Shown one piece after another: positions 9,369 through 19,433 of a stretch of DNA of 61,633 nucleotides (the first letter of the stretch is position 1; each line of letters starts with the position of its first letter). This DNA is from Phycisphaerae bacterium (GTDB lineage Bacteria; Planctomycetota; Phycisphaerae; UBA1845): assembly GCA_029260035.1 (NCBI GenBank), contig JAJDEA010000094.1:1-61633 (forward strand), read 5' to 3'. The translations under genes and the position numbers were made by a program. A model generated the notes under the pieces. It saw only the letters and a program-made list of their open reading frames with translations. It did no database searches and was not told the origin of the DNA.

Positions 9369-10295
9369 CTATGAATCGCAGGTTGGGACCATCACGCGAA
9401 TCGCTGCGGGAACGACTTCGATGCGAGCTGGCGTGTGCGCGATCAATTCGCCGTCTGCCCATAGTTCCAGTGGCTTTTCGCATTCGATGGTCAGGGCTTT
9501 CGTCCTGATGAACTCGACCCCTTTTCTGCCACGATGTTTTCCAAGGAGAATGGAAGGGACCAACATCAGCGCCCGGATCAACGAAAAATGCTCGATCACG
9601 CAAATATCCAGCAAGCCGTCGGTTGGATCCGCATCCGGAGCGATTCGGATCGCCCCGCCGTATGAAGAAGTGTTGGCACTGGAAGCAAGGAAGAGGAGTT
9701 TTTGCTTCGTCCCGAAGTCGCCGGTGAGGGACATTGCATGAGGCTTGTATCGAAGGAGGACTCGGGCGGCGCCATACAAATACGCAGAAGTGCCTCGTAG
9801 TGGCATTTTCATTTTATCGACATAGCTTGATATTTCCGCGTCGATACCAACCGTCGCGACGGTACAAAAAAATTTCTCGTTGATACACCCGAGATCGATG
9901 GGCTGTGATTCGCCGTGCATGATCGCAGCCACGATCGCATCAGCCGACTTGGCAATTCCTAGCGCGCGGGCGAAGTCATTACATCTTCCCGCTGGTGCGA
10001 CGCCCATCGTCGGGCAGCGCGCCGCCAGCATAGACTGCAGCGAAGCGAGCGCCCCCGCAACCTCCTGCATCGTTCCATCCCCGCCACAGCTTACAATACA
10101 AGTAGGCTTTTCCTGCGTCTGCGTCGCAGACTCACGCACAATGCGCGCTGCGTCCCCCTTTTGGCCTGTCTCTGCAATCTCTGCTTTCACGCCCTGCTGC
10201 GCAAACCGTTCTGAGATAGCCGAGGCCATCTTCGCGGCACTTCCTCGCCCGGAGCTTGGGTTCACAATAATGAGAATTCTCATTTTGGATTTCAT
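9369..10295 (-). CDS. YegS/diacylglycerol-kinase-family lipid kinase
   Basis: A roughly 308-residue ATP-dependent lipid kinase. NPSSGRG near the N-terminus and the nucleotide motif SCGGDGTMQEV are diagnostic, followed by VAPAGRCNDFARALG. The family usually has GTGND at that point, so CND is a modest change. The C-terminal beta-sandwich ends in LWADGELIAHTPARIEVVP. It is the last gene of the lipid operon, 45 bp after the dehydrogenase. I infer that it phosphorylates a diacyl-, alkyl-acyl- or sphingoid-type glycerolipid. Starts at 10301 (GTG), 10295 and 10283 are all possible. Confidence 0.9.
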   Translation of the reverse strand: MKSKMRILIIVNPSSGRGSAAKMASAISERFAQQGVKAEIAETGQKGDAARIVRESATQTQEKPTCIVSCGGDGTMQEVAGALASLQSMLAARCPTMGVAPAGRCNDFARALGIAKSADAIVAAIMHGESQPIDLGCINEKFFCTVATVGIDAEISSYVDKMKMPLRGTSAYLYGAARVLLRYKPHAMSLTGDFGTKQKLLFLASSANTSSYGGAIRIAPDADPTDGLLDICVIEHFSLIRALMLVPSILLGKHRGRKGVEFIRTKALTIECEKPLELWADGELIAHTPARIEVVPAAIRVMVPTCDS

Positions 10296-10340
10296 GAACA
10301 CTTAGATGAAAGAACTTCGTAACTAATTGCGAGGAGCATG

Positions 10341-11570
10341 TTAAGGAATCGCAAACACGGTTTTGGCGGCGCCAGTCTTGCCTGTATTCAACGCTGCCCA
10401 GATCGCCTTGCGATAATCACTGAGCTTATAAGGCTCGCCTACCAAACCAGCCATCCGATCACCACTCTGAGTCAACATCTCTATAGCCAATTCGAATGTA
10501 TCACGCCTCCCTTCAGGAGTCTCTTCCGGCCCATATGCATAAGCAGCTCGCAGTGTCAGCTCCTTGTGCCAAATGGCGGTCCAATCGATTCCTTTCGGAA
10601 TCCCCGGCATCCCTACAAGCACAAAGTCTCCTCCGCTCTTCGTAAAACGAATGCCATCGTCGATGGACCGAGACGAGCCGATGCAGTCGAATGTAGCCGA
10701 GGCGCCTCCCATAACGGTTGGCTTGCCAAGCTCCGGGGCGAGCACCTCCGCATTGAGTGATTGCGCCCATCGCTCGTATTGCTCGCTTACCCCTCTATCC
10801 ACAGGCAAAACCTCATCCGCACCAAGCTCTTTCGCAAGCCGTTGCTGATGGCCGTACTTCGCAACTGCTACGATTCTCGCTTCGCATTTCGTTGCTCGAA
10901 GTGCTGCAATAAGCAAAAGACCAATTGAACCGCACCCGATGACCATAGCTGTATCGTGCCGAGACAATGTCGCTTTCAAGGCGGCATGCATCGCACAGGC
11001 GAACGGCTCTACCAATACGGCGACGCTATCCGGCATATTCTCTGGCACAGAATAAGCCTGCGACTCATGCGCAACGAAATTTTCGGAAAAACCACCACCC
11101 GTGTCACGACAATAGCCCGTCTGCACACCCGCGCTGATATCCCCGCGCGTGAGGTTGCGACAGAGCGCATCACATCCATCGCCGCAGGCATTGCAAGGTG
11201 GATCGATCCCACGAACCGTGCAGCCCAGTGCAGGATGCAGTACAACACGATCTCCGACTTTGCATCGTTTCACGCGCTCGCCGACTTCGATGATTCTCCC
11301 AACGACCTCATGGCCAAGTACAAAAGGCATCGATGTAACTGGTGCAAGGTAAGGACTTCCCTTGGCGCAAATCGTCGCGAGGTCAGAGCCGCAAATTCCG
11401 GCAAGAACAGGGGCAACCCGAACCCACTTATCACCTGGCAGTTTGGATTCTGGAATATCTCTCAATCGAACAGGCGGCAGAGACGAGCTGAATAGCTGCG
11501 GAAATCTCGGCCCCAGGAGCTTGAGCAGGACATATCGTGGAATGCTACGATGAAATCGAAGCGCTTTCAT
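10341..11570 (-). CDS. Zinc-dependent alcohol dehydrogenase (MDR superfamily)
   Basis: A 409-residue medium-chain dehydrogenase. The catalytic zinc site is GICGSD and GHEVVGRI. The structural zinc loop carries several cysteines (CNACGDGCDALC). The Rossmann motif is VIGCGSIGLLL. The N-terminus (MKALRFHRSIPRYVLLKLLG) is longer than in classical ADH and may touch membrane. The ATG at 11570 overlaps the stop of the HAD gene as ATGA, so the two are translationally coupled. In this operon it plausibly oxidises or reduces a long-chain alcohol or an sn-glycerol-type intermediate. It is the gene I would compare with the dehydrogenase in myxobacterial ether-lipid clusters. Confidence 0.88.
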   Translation of the reverse strand: MKALRFHRSIPRYVLLKLLGPRFPQLFSSSLPPVRLRDIPESKLPGDKWVRVAPVLAGICGSDLATICAKGSPYLAPVTSMPFVLGHEVVGRIIEVGERVKRCKVGDRVVLHPALGCTVRGIDPPCNACGDGCDALCRNLTRGDISAGVQTGYCRDTGGGFSENFVAHESQAYSVPENMPDSVAVLVEPFACAMHAALKATLSRHDTAMVIGCGSIGLLLIAALRATKCEARIVAVAKYGHQQRLAKELGADEVLPVDRGVSEQYERWAQSLNAEVLAPELGKPTVMGGASATFDCIGSSRSIDDGIRFTKSGGDFVLVGMPGIPKGIDWTAIWHKELTLRAAYAYGPEETPEGRRDTFELAIEMLTQSGDRMAGLVGEPYKLSDYRKAIWAALNTGKTGAAKTVFAIP

Positions 11571-12280
11571 ACGAGCGGTTCTTCCCTCGCTTTGACATGC
11601 CACTGAATCGTGGGCCAGCCTCGAGCCTTGCAAACGGCGGCCAGCTTGCGATCTGGGTTCACCGCATGCGGCTTACCAACCGCTTCGAGCATCGGCAAAT
11701 CCGCATAGCTATCGCCGTATGCATATGATTGTGCCAGATCGATGTCGTTCTCTTGTGCAAAACTCGTGATTCGACGGACTTTTTCGTCACCTCCAACCGG
11801 CGGGCCGTCCAATTCGCCCGTAAATTGACCCTCTGCAACTACAAGCCCGGGAGCTATCAAATGCTCGACGCCCAGTTTTTCCGCAAGCGGCTGAACGATG
11901 AAATCAATGGACCCGGTAACAAGGACAACCTCTCGTCCTGCCGACTTGTGACTCGCGACACATTGGGACCCCTCATCAAAAATCTTCGCGTGGAGCACAT
12001 CGTGAAAACACGACTTCGCCATTTCTCTGATTTCGTCAGCCTGCAAACCCCGGTAGCTTCGATAGAAAATCGTATTGAAGTTGCTACGGTCAATTTTATC
12101 AATAATGAGGTAATAGACACATTTAAAAAGGTAGGCGAACCGCCATATTGCCTTGGCAACGACGTTCATCTTATGGGTTTTGAAATATTCGTAGTAGTGA
12201 ACGATAGTTGTCTGTGCCAGGGTTCCGTCCACATCAAAGAAGGCGGCGGTTCGCGAAAGGGACGCAGCAGAGTTGGTCAT
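11567..12280 (-). CDS. HAD-IB family phosphatase (SerB/PSP-like)
   Basis: A 237-residue haloacid dehalogenase. Motif I is FFDVDGTLA, motif II is VLVTGSIDFIV and motif III/IV is AYGDSYADLPML. A helical cap lies between motifs I and II. HAD-IB enzymes next to acyltransferases commonly dephosphorylate lipid head groups or lysophosphatidate-like species. The start ATG shares one base with the stop TAA of the preceding gene (TAATG), and its own stop overlaps the next start (ATGA), so it is coupled on both sides. The substrate is inferred from context only. Confidence 0.9.
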   Translation of the reverse strand: MTNSAASLSRTAAFFDVDGTLAQTTIVHYYEYFKTHKMNVVAKAIWRFAYLFKCVYYLIIDKIDRSNFNTIFYRSYRGLQADEIREMAKSCFHDVLHAKIFDEGSQCVASHKSAGREVVLVTGSIDFIVQPLAEKLGVEHLIAPGLVVAEGQFTGELDGPPVGGDEKVRRITSFAQENDIDLAQSYAYGDSYADLPMLEAVGKPHAVNPDRKLAAVCKARGWPTIQWHVKAREEPLV

Positions 12281-15200
12281 TATTTCGCAGCCCCGGCACG
12301 CAGCGCGACGACGGAACGCTCGACTTCTTCAGCCAAGGCACGAAATGCAAGGAATCGATCCGCGTCATCTGCCAACTTCGGAGGGTGCACGGGCTTACCA
12401 AAGCAAACCTCCACCGTTCCCGGACGAATGAATCGATGCCCTTTTGGAAACAATGCATAGGTTCTATCAATATGCACGGGTACGATCGGAACTTGTCGCT
12501 CGACAGCCAGCACCGCGATGCCGGTCTTGAATGGCTGCAACTCACCCGTCAACGAGCGAGTACCCTCCGGGAAAATCAACAAACCATCGCCTCGATCAAG
12601 CGCTGAGCAACATCGCCTTAAACCAAGAATGCCATCAGCTCGCCGATCAACCGCAATGGTGTCGAACATTCGCCCGAACAGGAACCGCTTGATCGCTGTG
12701 TCGAAGAAATAATCTTCAGCGCCAGCAATCCAGACACGCCGTTTGCCCCCCACCGCTACGACTGTTGCGGGTGAATCAAGATGGGATGAGTGGTTCGGAG
12801 CCAGGATAAACGCACCGCTCGCGGGCAGGTTTTCACGGCCTTTCGCATGAACACGCACATACGTATTCATGAAAACAGAGACGCCCCCCCTGGTCAACCA
12901 ACGAATCGGCGCAATCGCAGCAGGAACATGTCCATTGCTTGATACTTTTTGGGATGGTTTTGGGACAAACCGTCTCGCCCGAGATGCAAGGCCTTTACCC
13001 ACGTGCTCCTTCGGCTTCCGCTCTCCAACCAGATTCAACAGATCGCTCACGCGCGACACGTCTGCCGCCTTGTCGTCATCAATCCTCATCCCGAAGCACG
13101 CTTCGACAGAGCTCAAGACCTCGATCTTGCCGATGCTGTCGATACCGAGATCAAGCAGGAGATGGGAAGATTTTCGGACCGCCTCTTTCGCACGACTCCG
13201 ATACGATTCCAAAATCGTGCGAATTGCCGTGAAGGCTTCAGGGTTGTCAACAAGAACAGCATCTGGCGCGGAATTCTCCGCATCGCCAACTCCCTCGCGA
13301 TTCGCATCCCCCCCCTTCGGGCCAAGGCCCTCTTCCAGCAATACCGCATCGCGGATGACGTTTCGCTTGGCCTTTAGCGTCGAAGTCTTTGGCAAGTCCC
13401 GATCCCAAAAATGCAATCGGGCGATACGCTGATGCGAAGGGAGTGTCAGTGAAATCGATTCCGCCCCAAGACGAATCTCTCGCTCAAGAGAGGATCGGTC
13501 GAGGTCTGGCGCATCGTTCCAATCCGGCACGACCACAGCATGGACCGCGTCTCCAATGCCGCCCCGGATGGGCATACCGAAGACACAAAATTCTTTGACC
13601 AAGGGAAGCCCACGATAGCAATGCTCTACCTCGTCGGGGTAAACATTCTTGCCAGCATCCGTGACGATCAAATCCGTCGAACGACCGGTGATGTAGAGAT
13701 ACTCCAGATGATCGAGCTTTCCGAGATCGCCCGTGCGAAGCCAACCATTTTGCAAAACGCGTTCGGTTGCTTCCGTGTTTTTTAGATACTCAGAAAACAC
13801 GCTGGGCCCCTGTACCCAAATCTCGCCAATGCCTTCAAGGTTTTGATTCCGAATTTCAACTTTAACATTTGGCAACACAGGCCCCACGGCGCCCGCCTTC
13901 GCGCGATCGGGCGGATTGACGGTAATGACAGGCGACGTTTCGGTCAGGCCATACCCTTCACAAACCGGGATGCCCATTCGCGCGAATGCTTCAAAGTGCT
14001 CGGGATCGAGACTCGATCCCCCGGACACCAGCAATCGAAGATGCCCACCAAACGCTTTGTGCACAGACTGAAACAAGTTTCGTGCAAGCCGTTTACCCGA
14101 TAAGTCCGAAAGAACGCCGAGAATCCGAAACATGCTTCGCTTAATCAGCCCTGCGCTGGCAACCTGCCCCATAACTGAATCGTAAAACATTCGCACAAGT
14201 CTTGGCACCACAAGCATGACCGTTGTTCCCGTCGCTTGCATAGCTGCGCGAATCTCAGGCCCTTTTAGCTTGTCGACATAAGTGATCGTTGCACCACCCG
14301 CCATGGGAACGACAAATCCGCCCGTAAACTCCAGTGCGTGGTACATGGGAAGAACGGAAAGAAACTGGTCCGTCGGGTACACAGGATGCACCAGCACCAG
14401 CGCGGAGGCGTTCGCGATGAGATTTTTATGCGTAAGGACAACTGCCTTCGGTGCGACAGTAGTCCCTGAGGTGAAGAGTATGGACGCGACGGCATCTTCC
14501 GTTGTTGGTATGGCTGCTGGTAATTCATCGAGGGATGCTGCGGGAGGGGGAACGAATGGCTCGGAAAATGCCACGGCTTCCGGGTCGCCCGGCTTGCGTT
14601 CCTTGATTACTGATTCCAAAAGGGACGGACTGACCAACAACAGTTTTGCTTCCGCGAAACGTAATGAAGACCAGATGTCACTCGGGGTAAGCTGCGGATC
14701 GAGCGGCACCGCGGTCATACCGGCTCGCATCAATCCAAGGTAGACCAGACCCCATTCCGGACAGCTTTCACCACAAAGAGCAACACGGTCCCCAGCCTGC
14801 ACGCCTTTTTCCTGCAGACGCTTCATAATCGTGCCAGACGCGCGAAGCGCCTCGTCGTAAGAATAACGGATCCAGCGATGATTCCGACGGATCTGAAAGA
14901 GTGTTTTGTCTGGGAATAGTCTGGAAGCGCGATGAAATACTTCAAACAAGCTGGAAGCAGCCAGGGTTTCCTCACCGGCCTTCTTTTCTGAATGCTCCAT
15001 TCGCTCGAAAGCGCGAATTCGAGCCGACGGCTCCGATGCAGTTCGAAGCACGAACGATCTAACGCCGGGAACGTGGCGATTGACGACGTAGTCATCCCAA
15101 TCAATTCTCGTCACATCGAAATTAAACTCATCGCGATCGTCAGGATGAAGCGACTCAAACCGCTTGTGCAGCGCATCATCTGCAAAGCGACCATCCAGAT

Positions 15201-16536
15201 GCGTATACGGTGCGTAAATCTTCGAGAAATAAATGAGCTGCTCAATCTGCCTTGAAAGCGACGACAGCCTGCGGACTTTGACGCGCGCGGAATGAAAACG
15301 CTCCAAGAATTTCCGCAATCGATTGACAGACTTCTGCTTGCCTTCCAGCTTCTTCGTAAAAGAGTCCACCCCAACCAATCGCAGAGTGGATACTCGAATG
15401 GGCTTGCCAGCGTCATCGTTCATAGGCCGTGTCAAGAACGCATGGGTCAGCATCCTGCACAGGTGATCAATGTTCAGCGGATGTCGCCCGCTCGAAGCAC
15501 TTTGGTATAGCGCAACCTCGTCAGATTTCTCCCCTCCAACGGGAAGTGTCGCGATCATTGCATTGGCGACGAAATCAACGGGGATCAGGTCCAGTGCAAT
15601 CCCGGATCGCGCTGGAAATTCAGAAAGCTTCCCCTTGCCATAAGCAACAATCAGCGGATCCGCCATGCGCAGACCATCGATCCAGCCCGGCGAGGGTTCA
15701 TCGTAGCTGCTCTCGATAATGGCGGGTCGAAAAATGGTAACCGGCACATCGCCATGATCTCGAACCAGAAGTTGCTCCCCGATCCACTTCGTGAGTGTGT
15801 AAGTGTCATTCCATCCGAAAGAACGCGCCTGATTCATTCCTTCATCGATCAGCGCACGACGACATTCGTCTGTCTCAGCACCTGCGTTCTTGCGAATCTC
15901 CGAGGCCTTGGCCTTCAGGTTAGAGATTAGTCCGTCGAGATCGAACTCCCCACTACCTGCTAAGCGCGGCAGTTTCTCTCTCGCCGGTTCCGGCGCGCTG
16001 AAATCCTCCACGATGTTCCCGCCGCGTGCGCCGCAAACATAACAAGTCGATACATGCATAAAGGGAACATGGCCACAGTCGCGAGCAAACTGAAGCAACC
16101 GCGTTGGCCCAAGCGAGTTAAGCTCAACAGCCAAATCAAGCTGTTCGTCAAAGGTCACGGTAGCCGCGCTATTTACAACCAAAGTGATTCGGGCAGCCAA
16201 CTCTTGATATGCTTCATCGTCCAGCCCCAGATGGTACTCGGTCAGATCACCTCCGACGACATGAATCTTGTCATCACACATCGCCTTAAATTTCTCGCCA
16301 TAGAGTGCGCGCAAGCGATCGAAGACGTGTGACCCAAGGACATCGCGCTCGACGCGCTGCCCCGGGGTTGTGCCGCCCGGCCTTTGACGAACAAGCAGGT
16401 GAATGCTGGCTATCGTTGGGACGCTGCGCAGGAGCTTCTCAACGAACGCTTTTGCCAGAAAACCGGTCGAACCGGTAACGAGGATGTGTTGGCCAGCAAG
16501 CCTATCTCGGATTCGCACTTGATCAATCGTATCCAT
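12280..16536 (-). CDS. ElbD-like fusion: acyl reductase, AMP-ligase, ACP, acyltransferase
   Basis: A 1418-residue multidomain lipid enzyme. Residues 18-480 form an extended short-chain reductase of the fatty-acyl-CoA reductase type (TGSTGFLAK at 21-29, YTLTK near 246). Residues of about 530-1080 form an acyl-adenylating ligase (LFTSGTTVAPK near 682, YITGRSTDLI near 949). A phosphopantetheine carrier follows (LGIDSIGKIE, Ser near 1130). The last 200 residues are an LPLAT acyltransferase (NHSSHLDSP near 1245, FPEGTRS near 1320). The order suggests that a fatty acid is activated, loaded on the carrier, reduced and transferred to glycerol phosphate. It recalls Myxococcus ElbD, an ether-lipid enzyme; this identity is by memory of architecture. 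Confidence 0.85.
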   Translation of the reverse strand: MDTIDQVRIRDRLAGQHILVTGSTGFLAKAFVEKLLRSVPTIASIHLLVRQRPGGTTPGQRVERDVLGSHVFDRLRALYGEKFKAMCDDKIHVVGGDLTEYHLGLDDEAYQELAARITLVVNSAATVTFDEQLDLAVELNSLGPTRLLQFARDCGHVPFMHVSTCYVCGARGGNIVEDFSAPEPAREKLPRLAGSGEFDLDGLISNLKAKASEIRKNAGAETDECRRALIDEGMNQARSFGWNDTYTLTKWIGEQLLVRDHGDVPVTIFRPAIIESSYDEPSPGWIDGLRMADPLIVAYGKGKLSEFPARSGIALDLIPVDFVANAMIATLPVGGEKSDEVALYQSASSGRHPLNIDHLCRMLTHAFLTRPMNDDAGKPIRVSTLRLVGVDSFTKKLEGKQKSVNRLRKFLERFHSARVKVRRLSSLSRQIEQLIYFSKIYAPYTHLDGRFADDALHKRFESLHPDDRDEFNFDVTRIDWDDYVVNRHVPGVRSFVLRTASEPSARIRAFERMEHSEKKAGEETLAASSLFEVFHRASRLFPDKTLFQIRRNHRWIRYSYDEALRASGTIMKRLQEKGVQAGDRVALCGESCPEWGLVYLGLMRAGMTAVPLDPQLTPSDIWSSLRFAEAKLLLVSPSLLESVIKERKPGDPEAVAFSEPFVPPPAASLDELPAAIPTTEDAVASILFTSGTTVAPKAVVLTHKNLIANASALVLVHPVYPTDQFLSVLPMYHALEFTGGFVVPMAGGATITYVDKLKGPEIRAAMQATGTTVMLVVPRLVRMFYDSVMGQVASAGLIKRSMFRILGVLSDLSGKRLARNLFQSVHKAFGGHLRLLVSGGSSLDPEHFEAFARMGIPVCEGYGLTETSPVITVNPPDRAKAGAVGPVLPNVKVEIRNQNLEGIGEIWVQGPSVFSEYLKNTEATERVLQNGWLRTGDLGKLDHLEYLYITGRSTDLIVTDAGKNVYPDEVEHCYRGLPLVKEFCVFGMPIRGGIGDAVHAVVVPDWNDAPDLDRSSLEREIRLGAESISLTLPSHQRIARLHFWDRDLPKTSTLKAKRNVIRDAVLLEEGLGPKGGDANREGVGDAENSAPDAVLVDNPEAFTAIRTILESYRSRAKEAVRKSSHLLLDLGIDSIGKIEVLSSVEACFGMRIDDDKAADVSRVSDLLNLVGERKPKEHVGKGLASRARRFVPKPSQKVSSNGHVPAAIAPIRWLTRGGVSVFMNTYVRVHAKGRENLPASGAFILAPNHSSHLDSPATVVAVGGKRRVWIAGAEDYFFDTAIKRFLFGRMFDTIAVDRRADGILGLRRCCSALDRGDGLLIFPEGTRSLTGELQPFKTGIAVLAVERQVPIVPVHIDRTYALFPKGHRFIRPGTVEVCFGKPVHPPKLADDADRFLAFRALAEEVERSVVALRAGAAK

Positions 16537-16546
16537 CGCAGATACC

Positions 16547-17305
16547 CTACGTCCCCCCCGTCACCAGGGGTTCTGCATCCACCAAGGTTTGCGCGTTGCC
16601 CGATCGGCCTATCCCCAATTCCACGGCGCTTCGAATAACCGACAGCAGTTCATCGGTACTCATTTCGCTTACCCGCTCGGCGGGGATGGGCTTGCCGAAA
16701 CACACGCGCACTGTGGTTGGCCTTACACTAAACTCACCACGCGTGTGGGCCTTGTTGGTTCCGTCAATGGAAAACGGCACAACATCCAGCCCTGCCCGCT
16801 GGCAGATTTTCATCGTACCTCGTTTGAAAGGCAGCAGCGTACCGTCGTCACTCCGAGTACCCTCTGCAAATATCGCGAACGTCAACGGAGCCTTTTCCAT
16901 CCGCTTCATCATAATGTCGAGCGATCGCTGAGTCACGCGGGCATTGGAGCGATCCACGGGAACGGACTTGAACCAACGAAGAAGCCAGCCGAAAACGGGT
17001 ATCTTAAATAAGGACTTCTTAGCCAAAAACCGTAAGTGTCCTCGGCAAACAACCAGCAAAACAGGAATGTCCAGCGCGCTTTGATGGTTCCCAACAAGCA
17101 CTTGTGCGTCTGCATTCCGAATATGCTCGATTCCCTCCGTTTCGATACGAATCCCGCTTGGGACCAATATAGTCTTCGCCCAAGTGAACGAAAGCACTGC
17201 GTAAATCAGATTTGGGCCTAAGATCAAACTGAGCAGGATGCTCGGTACGAAGATTATGGCCAATACTAGATTGGAAAAGAAAATCGTGAATAGTCCACGT
17301 ATCAT
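16547..17305 (-). CDS. plsC: 1-acyl-sn-glycerol-3-phosphate acyltransferase (PlsC-like)
   Basis: A 252-residue membrane-associated acyltransferase. The catalytic motif is GNHQSALDIPVLL (HX4D) and the acceptor-binding motif is FAEGTRSDDGTLLPFKRG. A hydrophobic N-terminal helix (LFTIFFSNLVLAIIFVPSILL) anchors it. It should acylate lysophosphatidate or a related sn-glycerol phosphate. The ATG at 17305 has AAGGAC upstream; the frame is open to a TTG at 17347. It is the first gene of the lipid operon, 10 bp before the ElbD-like gene, which carries a second acyltransferase domain. Two acyl positions could thus be filled by one operon. Confidence 0.9.
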   Translation of the reverse strand: MIRGLFTIFFSNLVLAIIFVPSILLSLILGPNLIYAVLSFTWAKTILVPSGIRIETEGIEHIRNADAQVLVGNHQSALDIPVLLVVCRGHLRFLAKKSLFKIPVFGWLLRWFKSVPVDRSNARVTQRSLDIMMKRMEKAPLTFAIFAEGTRSDDGTLLPFKRGTMKICQRAGLDVVPFSIDGTNKAHTRGEFSVRPTTVRVCFGKPIPAERVSEMSTDELLSVIRSAVELGIGRSGNAQTLVDAEPLVTGGT

Positions 17306-17439
17306 GCTTTCTAAAGTCCTTATGAATCGCTGCCCGATTCGAGCCAATCGCCGAGCGAGTTCTCATGTACGAAGATTCCAGTCGAGAGAAACCATTCTAC
17401 ACCCAAATGCCTGGTCGAGTTGCATAGGTTTCTTTCAAA

Positions 17440-18462
17440 TTAGGGGCTTTGGATGATTTGGCCTATTTTTTCTTTGATTTCTTGCTTGGCCGATTGAAGC
17501 AATCCCGAGATCCTCGCACCTGCAGCCCGGCGATGACCACCGCCCCCGAATAAACCAGCCACAGCAGCAACGTCCACGTCTATCGAGCGATCGCGCGAAG
17601 GCGCCTTACTGCGAAAGCTAGCGCGAATCACACCATCTTCTTGCTCAACAAGCAGGACCGACACAACCACCGTGGCGATTCGCAATGGCTCATTGACGAT
17701 GTCTTCCGTATCCGCTGGGGTCGCACCAGCCGATGTCATGACCTCAGGCGTCAGACACATGACAGCCATTTGTCCAGCCACCGAAAATTCCATGGATTGC
17801 AGAGCGGCTCCCGCCAGTCGAAGACGCGCCTCACTTTCCCGGTGGAACAATTCTTCATAGAGAAGGTGAGGCTTAGCTCCTCGTTCGACCAGTGTTGTTG
17901 AACATGCCAAGCATTGGGCATTAACATTCGAGTGTCGAAACCATCCTGTATCCATCGCTAACCCTACAAACAACGCGTCCGCCACGTCGGCGTCGATAGA
18001 CCAGCCCGCAACCTGCGCCCATTCCGTCAGAATCTGGCAGGTCGCAGCTGCCGTCTCGTCGACCACATATAATGTAGCCAAGTCATCACGCGAAATGTGG
18101 TGGTCTACGGCTAGTTTGGGCAAGCCGGACGCTTGAAGCCAATCCGCAATAGGTCCAAGCTGTGAGTAAGTACATGTATCCAGAATAACGATCGAATCGC
18201 AATCTACGAGTTGTTCCTGCGACAAGTCGGAACCAAGAACGGGAAGTCTATCAAACCGCTCAAAAATCGCATATCGCTGCGGAATCGGATCGAACAAAGC
18301 CGCCATTGGCTCAGCATTCATTTCGCGAAGAAACGCCCGCATAGCCACCAAGGAACCCAGCGCATCCCCGTCCGGCTTCGCATGGGTAACCAAGAGCGGC
18401 TTTCGCCAACCCTTCATTTTCTCAGTAGCATCTGAAAACATACGAGAAGCAATGTCAATCAT
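17440..18462 (-). CDS. nrnA: DHH-family nanoRNase / pAp phosphatase NrnA-like
   Basis: A 340-residue DHH/DHHA1 phosphoesterase that degrades short oligoribonucleotides and may hydrolyse pAp. Metal-binding motifs are HAKPDGDALGS, ILDTCTYSQLG, and the signature AVDHH, followed by GLAMDTGWFRHSN. The C-terminal DHHA1 nucleotide-binding motif is LFGGGGHRRAAGARI. Its start overlaps the ribF stop by four bases (ATGA). In many bacteria nrnA and ribF belong to the nusA-infB-rbfA-truB gene set, and this pair fits the tail of that arrangement. Confidence 0.92.
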   Translation of the reverse strand: MIDIASRMFSDATEKMKGWRKPLLVTHAKPDGDALGSLVAMRAFLREMNAEPMAALFDPIPQRYAIFERFDRLPVLGSDLSQEQLVDCDSIVILDTCTYSQLGPIADWLQASGLPKLAVDHHISRDDLATLYVVDETAAATCQILTEWAQVAGWSIDADVADALFVGLAMDTGWFRHSNVNAQCLACSTTLVERGAKPHLLYEELFHRESEARLRLAGAALQSMEFSVAGQMAVMCLTPEVMTSAGATPADTEDIVNEPLRIATVVVSVLLVEQEDGVIRASFRSKAPSRDRSIDVDVAAVAGLFGGGGHRRAAGARISGLLQSAKQEIKEKIGQIIQSP

Positions 18463-19433
18463 TCGTCACTCTCTGTTGCATGATGGGTTGCGTGATACCC
18501 CGCGCCTTCATGTCGAACAAATTCGACGTCTCGCTTAACCTGTAGGATCAACTCCTCTGGAGAACTGAACGCCTGTTGCTTGCGAATGAGCGTACCAAAC
18601 TCAATGCGTATTTTGCAATCATAGATGTCCCCTTGAAAATCCAACAAGTGCGCTTCGATACACCGACTTGCTGATTGAAACGTCTCCTTGGACCCAATAC
18701 TAATTGCACAAAGATGCGTCTTGCCCTTTACTCTTGCGGTCCCGGAATACACGCCGTCCGCTGGCACGAGTTGGTCAACGCCGGTGAGATTTGCAGTTGG
18801 AAAACCAAGACTTGCCCCACGCTGTTCGCCCTTTGCCACAATTCCCAACATGCTATAAGGCCGTCCCAGGCACAACGCTGCACGTCGAACTTTGCCATCA
18901 CGAACCAATTGACGGATCAAAGAGCTTGAAACGAGCATCGACTCTCGCTCATCAATCTGCACACGAACCGGGTCAAGAATATGCACGTCGCACCCAAAGC
19001 GGCCTGCCAGCTTTGCAAGCAGCTCGGGCGTACCTGTTCGATTGCGACCAAAACCGAATGACGGACCCTCCACTATGTGCGTCGGGGATAACCGATTTTT
19101 TATGACTTTCTCGACGAATTCTTCCGCCTCTAATCCAAGTAATGATGGTTCGCTCTTGGCAATAACCACAATGTCGGCCCCGGCACGATCGAGGAGCCTC
19201 AGCCTTTCATCCAGATCGCAAAGCCTTTCCGGGGCTTTGGTGGGCGCTACGATCGCCAGTGGATGGGGTTCAAACGTCATTGCGACCACCGATCCACCCG
19301 TGTTGGCAGCAAACAAACCCGCTTGGGCGATAAGTTGCTGATGACCACGATGAACGCCGTCAAAATTCCCGATGACCAACACTACCCCTTCGATAGGGGG
19401 TTCTACGGCCTGAATTCCCTGATATATTTTCAC
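18459..19433 (-). CDS. ribF: Bifunctional riboflavin kinase / FAD synthetase
   Basis: A 324-residue enzyme that makes FMN and then FAD in the cytoplasm. The adenylyltransferase half has GNFDGVHRGHQQLI and later VEGPSFGFGRNRTGTPELL. The riboflavin kinase half has SLGFPTANL and the domain's usual end (LDFQGDIYD...IRIEFGTLIRKQQAF). Length is normal for the family. The ATG at 19433 starts directly before the first strand. It is translationally coupled to nrnA downstream. Confidence 0.95.
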   Translation of the reverse strand: MKIYQGIQAVEPPIEGVVLVIGNFDGVHRGHQQLIAQAGLFAANTGGSVVAMTFEPHPLAIVAPTKAPERLCDLDERLRLLDRAGADIVVIAKSEPSLLGLEAEEFVEKVIKNRLSPTHIVEGPSFGFGRNRTGTPELLAKLAGRFGCDVHILDPVRVQIDERESMLVSSSLIRQLVRDGKVRRAALCLGRPYSMLGIVAKGEQRGASLGFPTANLTGVDQLVPADGVYSGTARVKGKTHLCAISIGSKETFQSASRCIEAHLLDFQGDIYDCKIRIEFGTLIRKQQAFSSPEELILQVKRDVEFVRHEGAGYHATHHATESDE

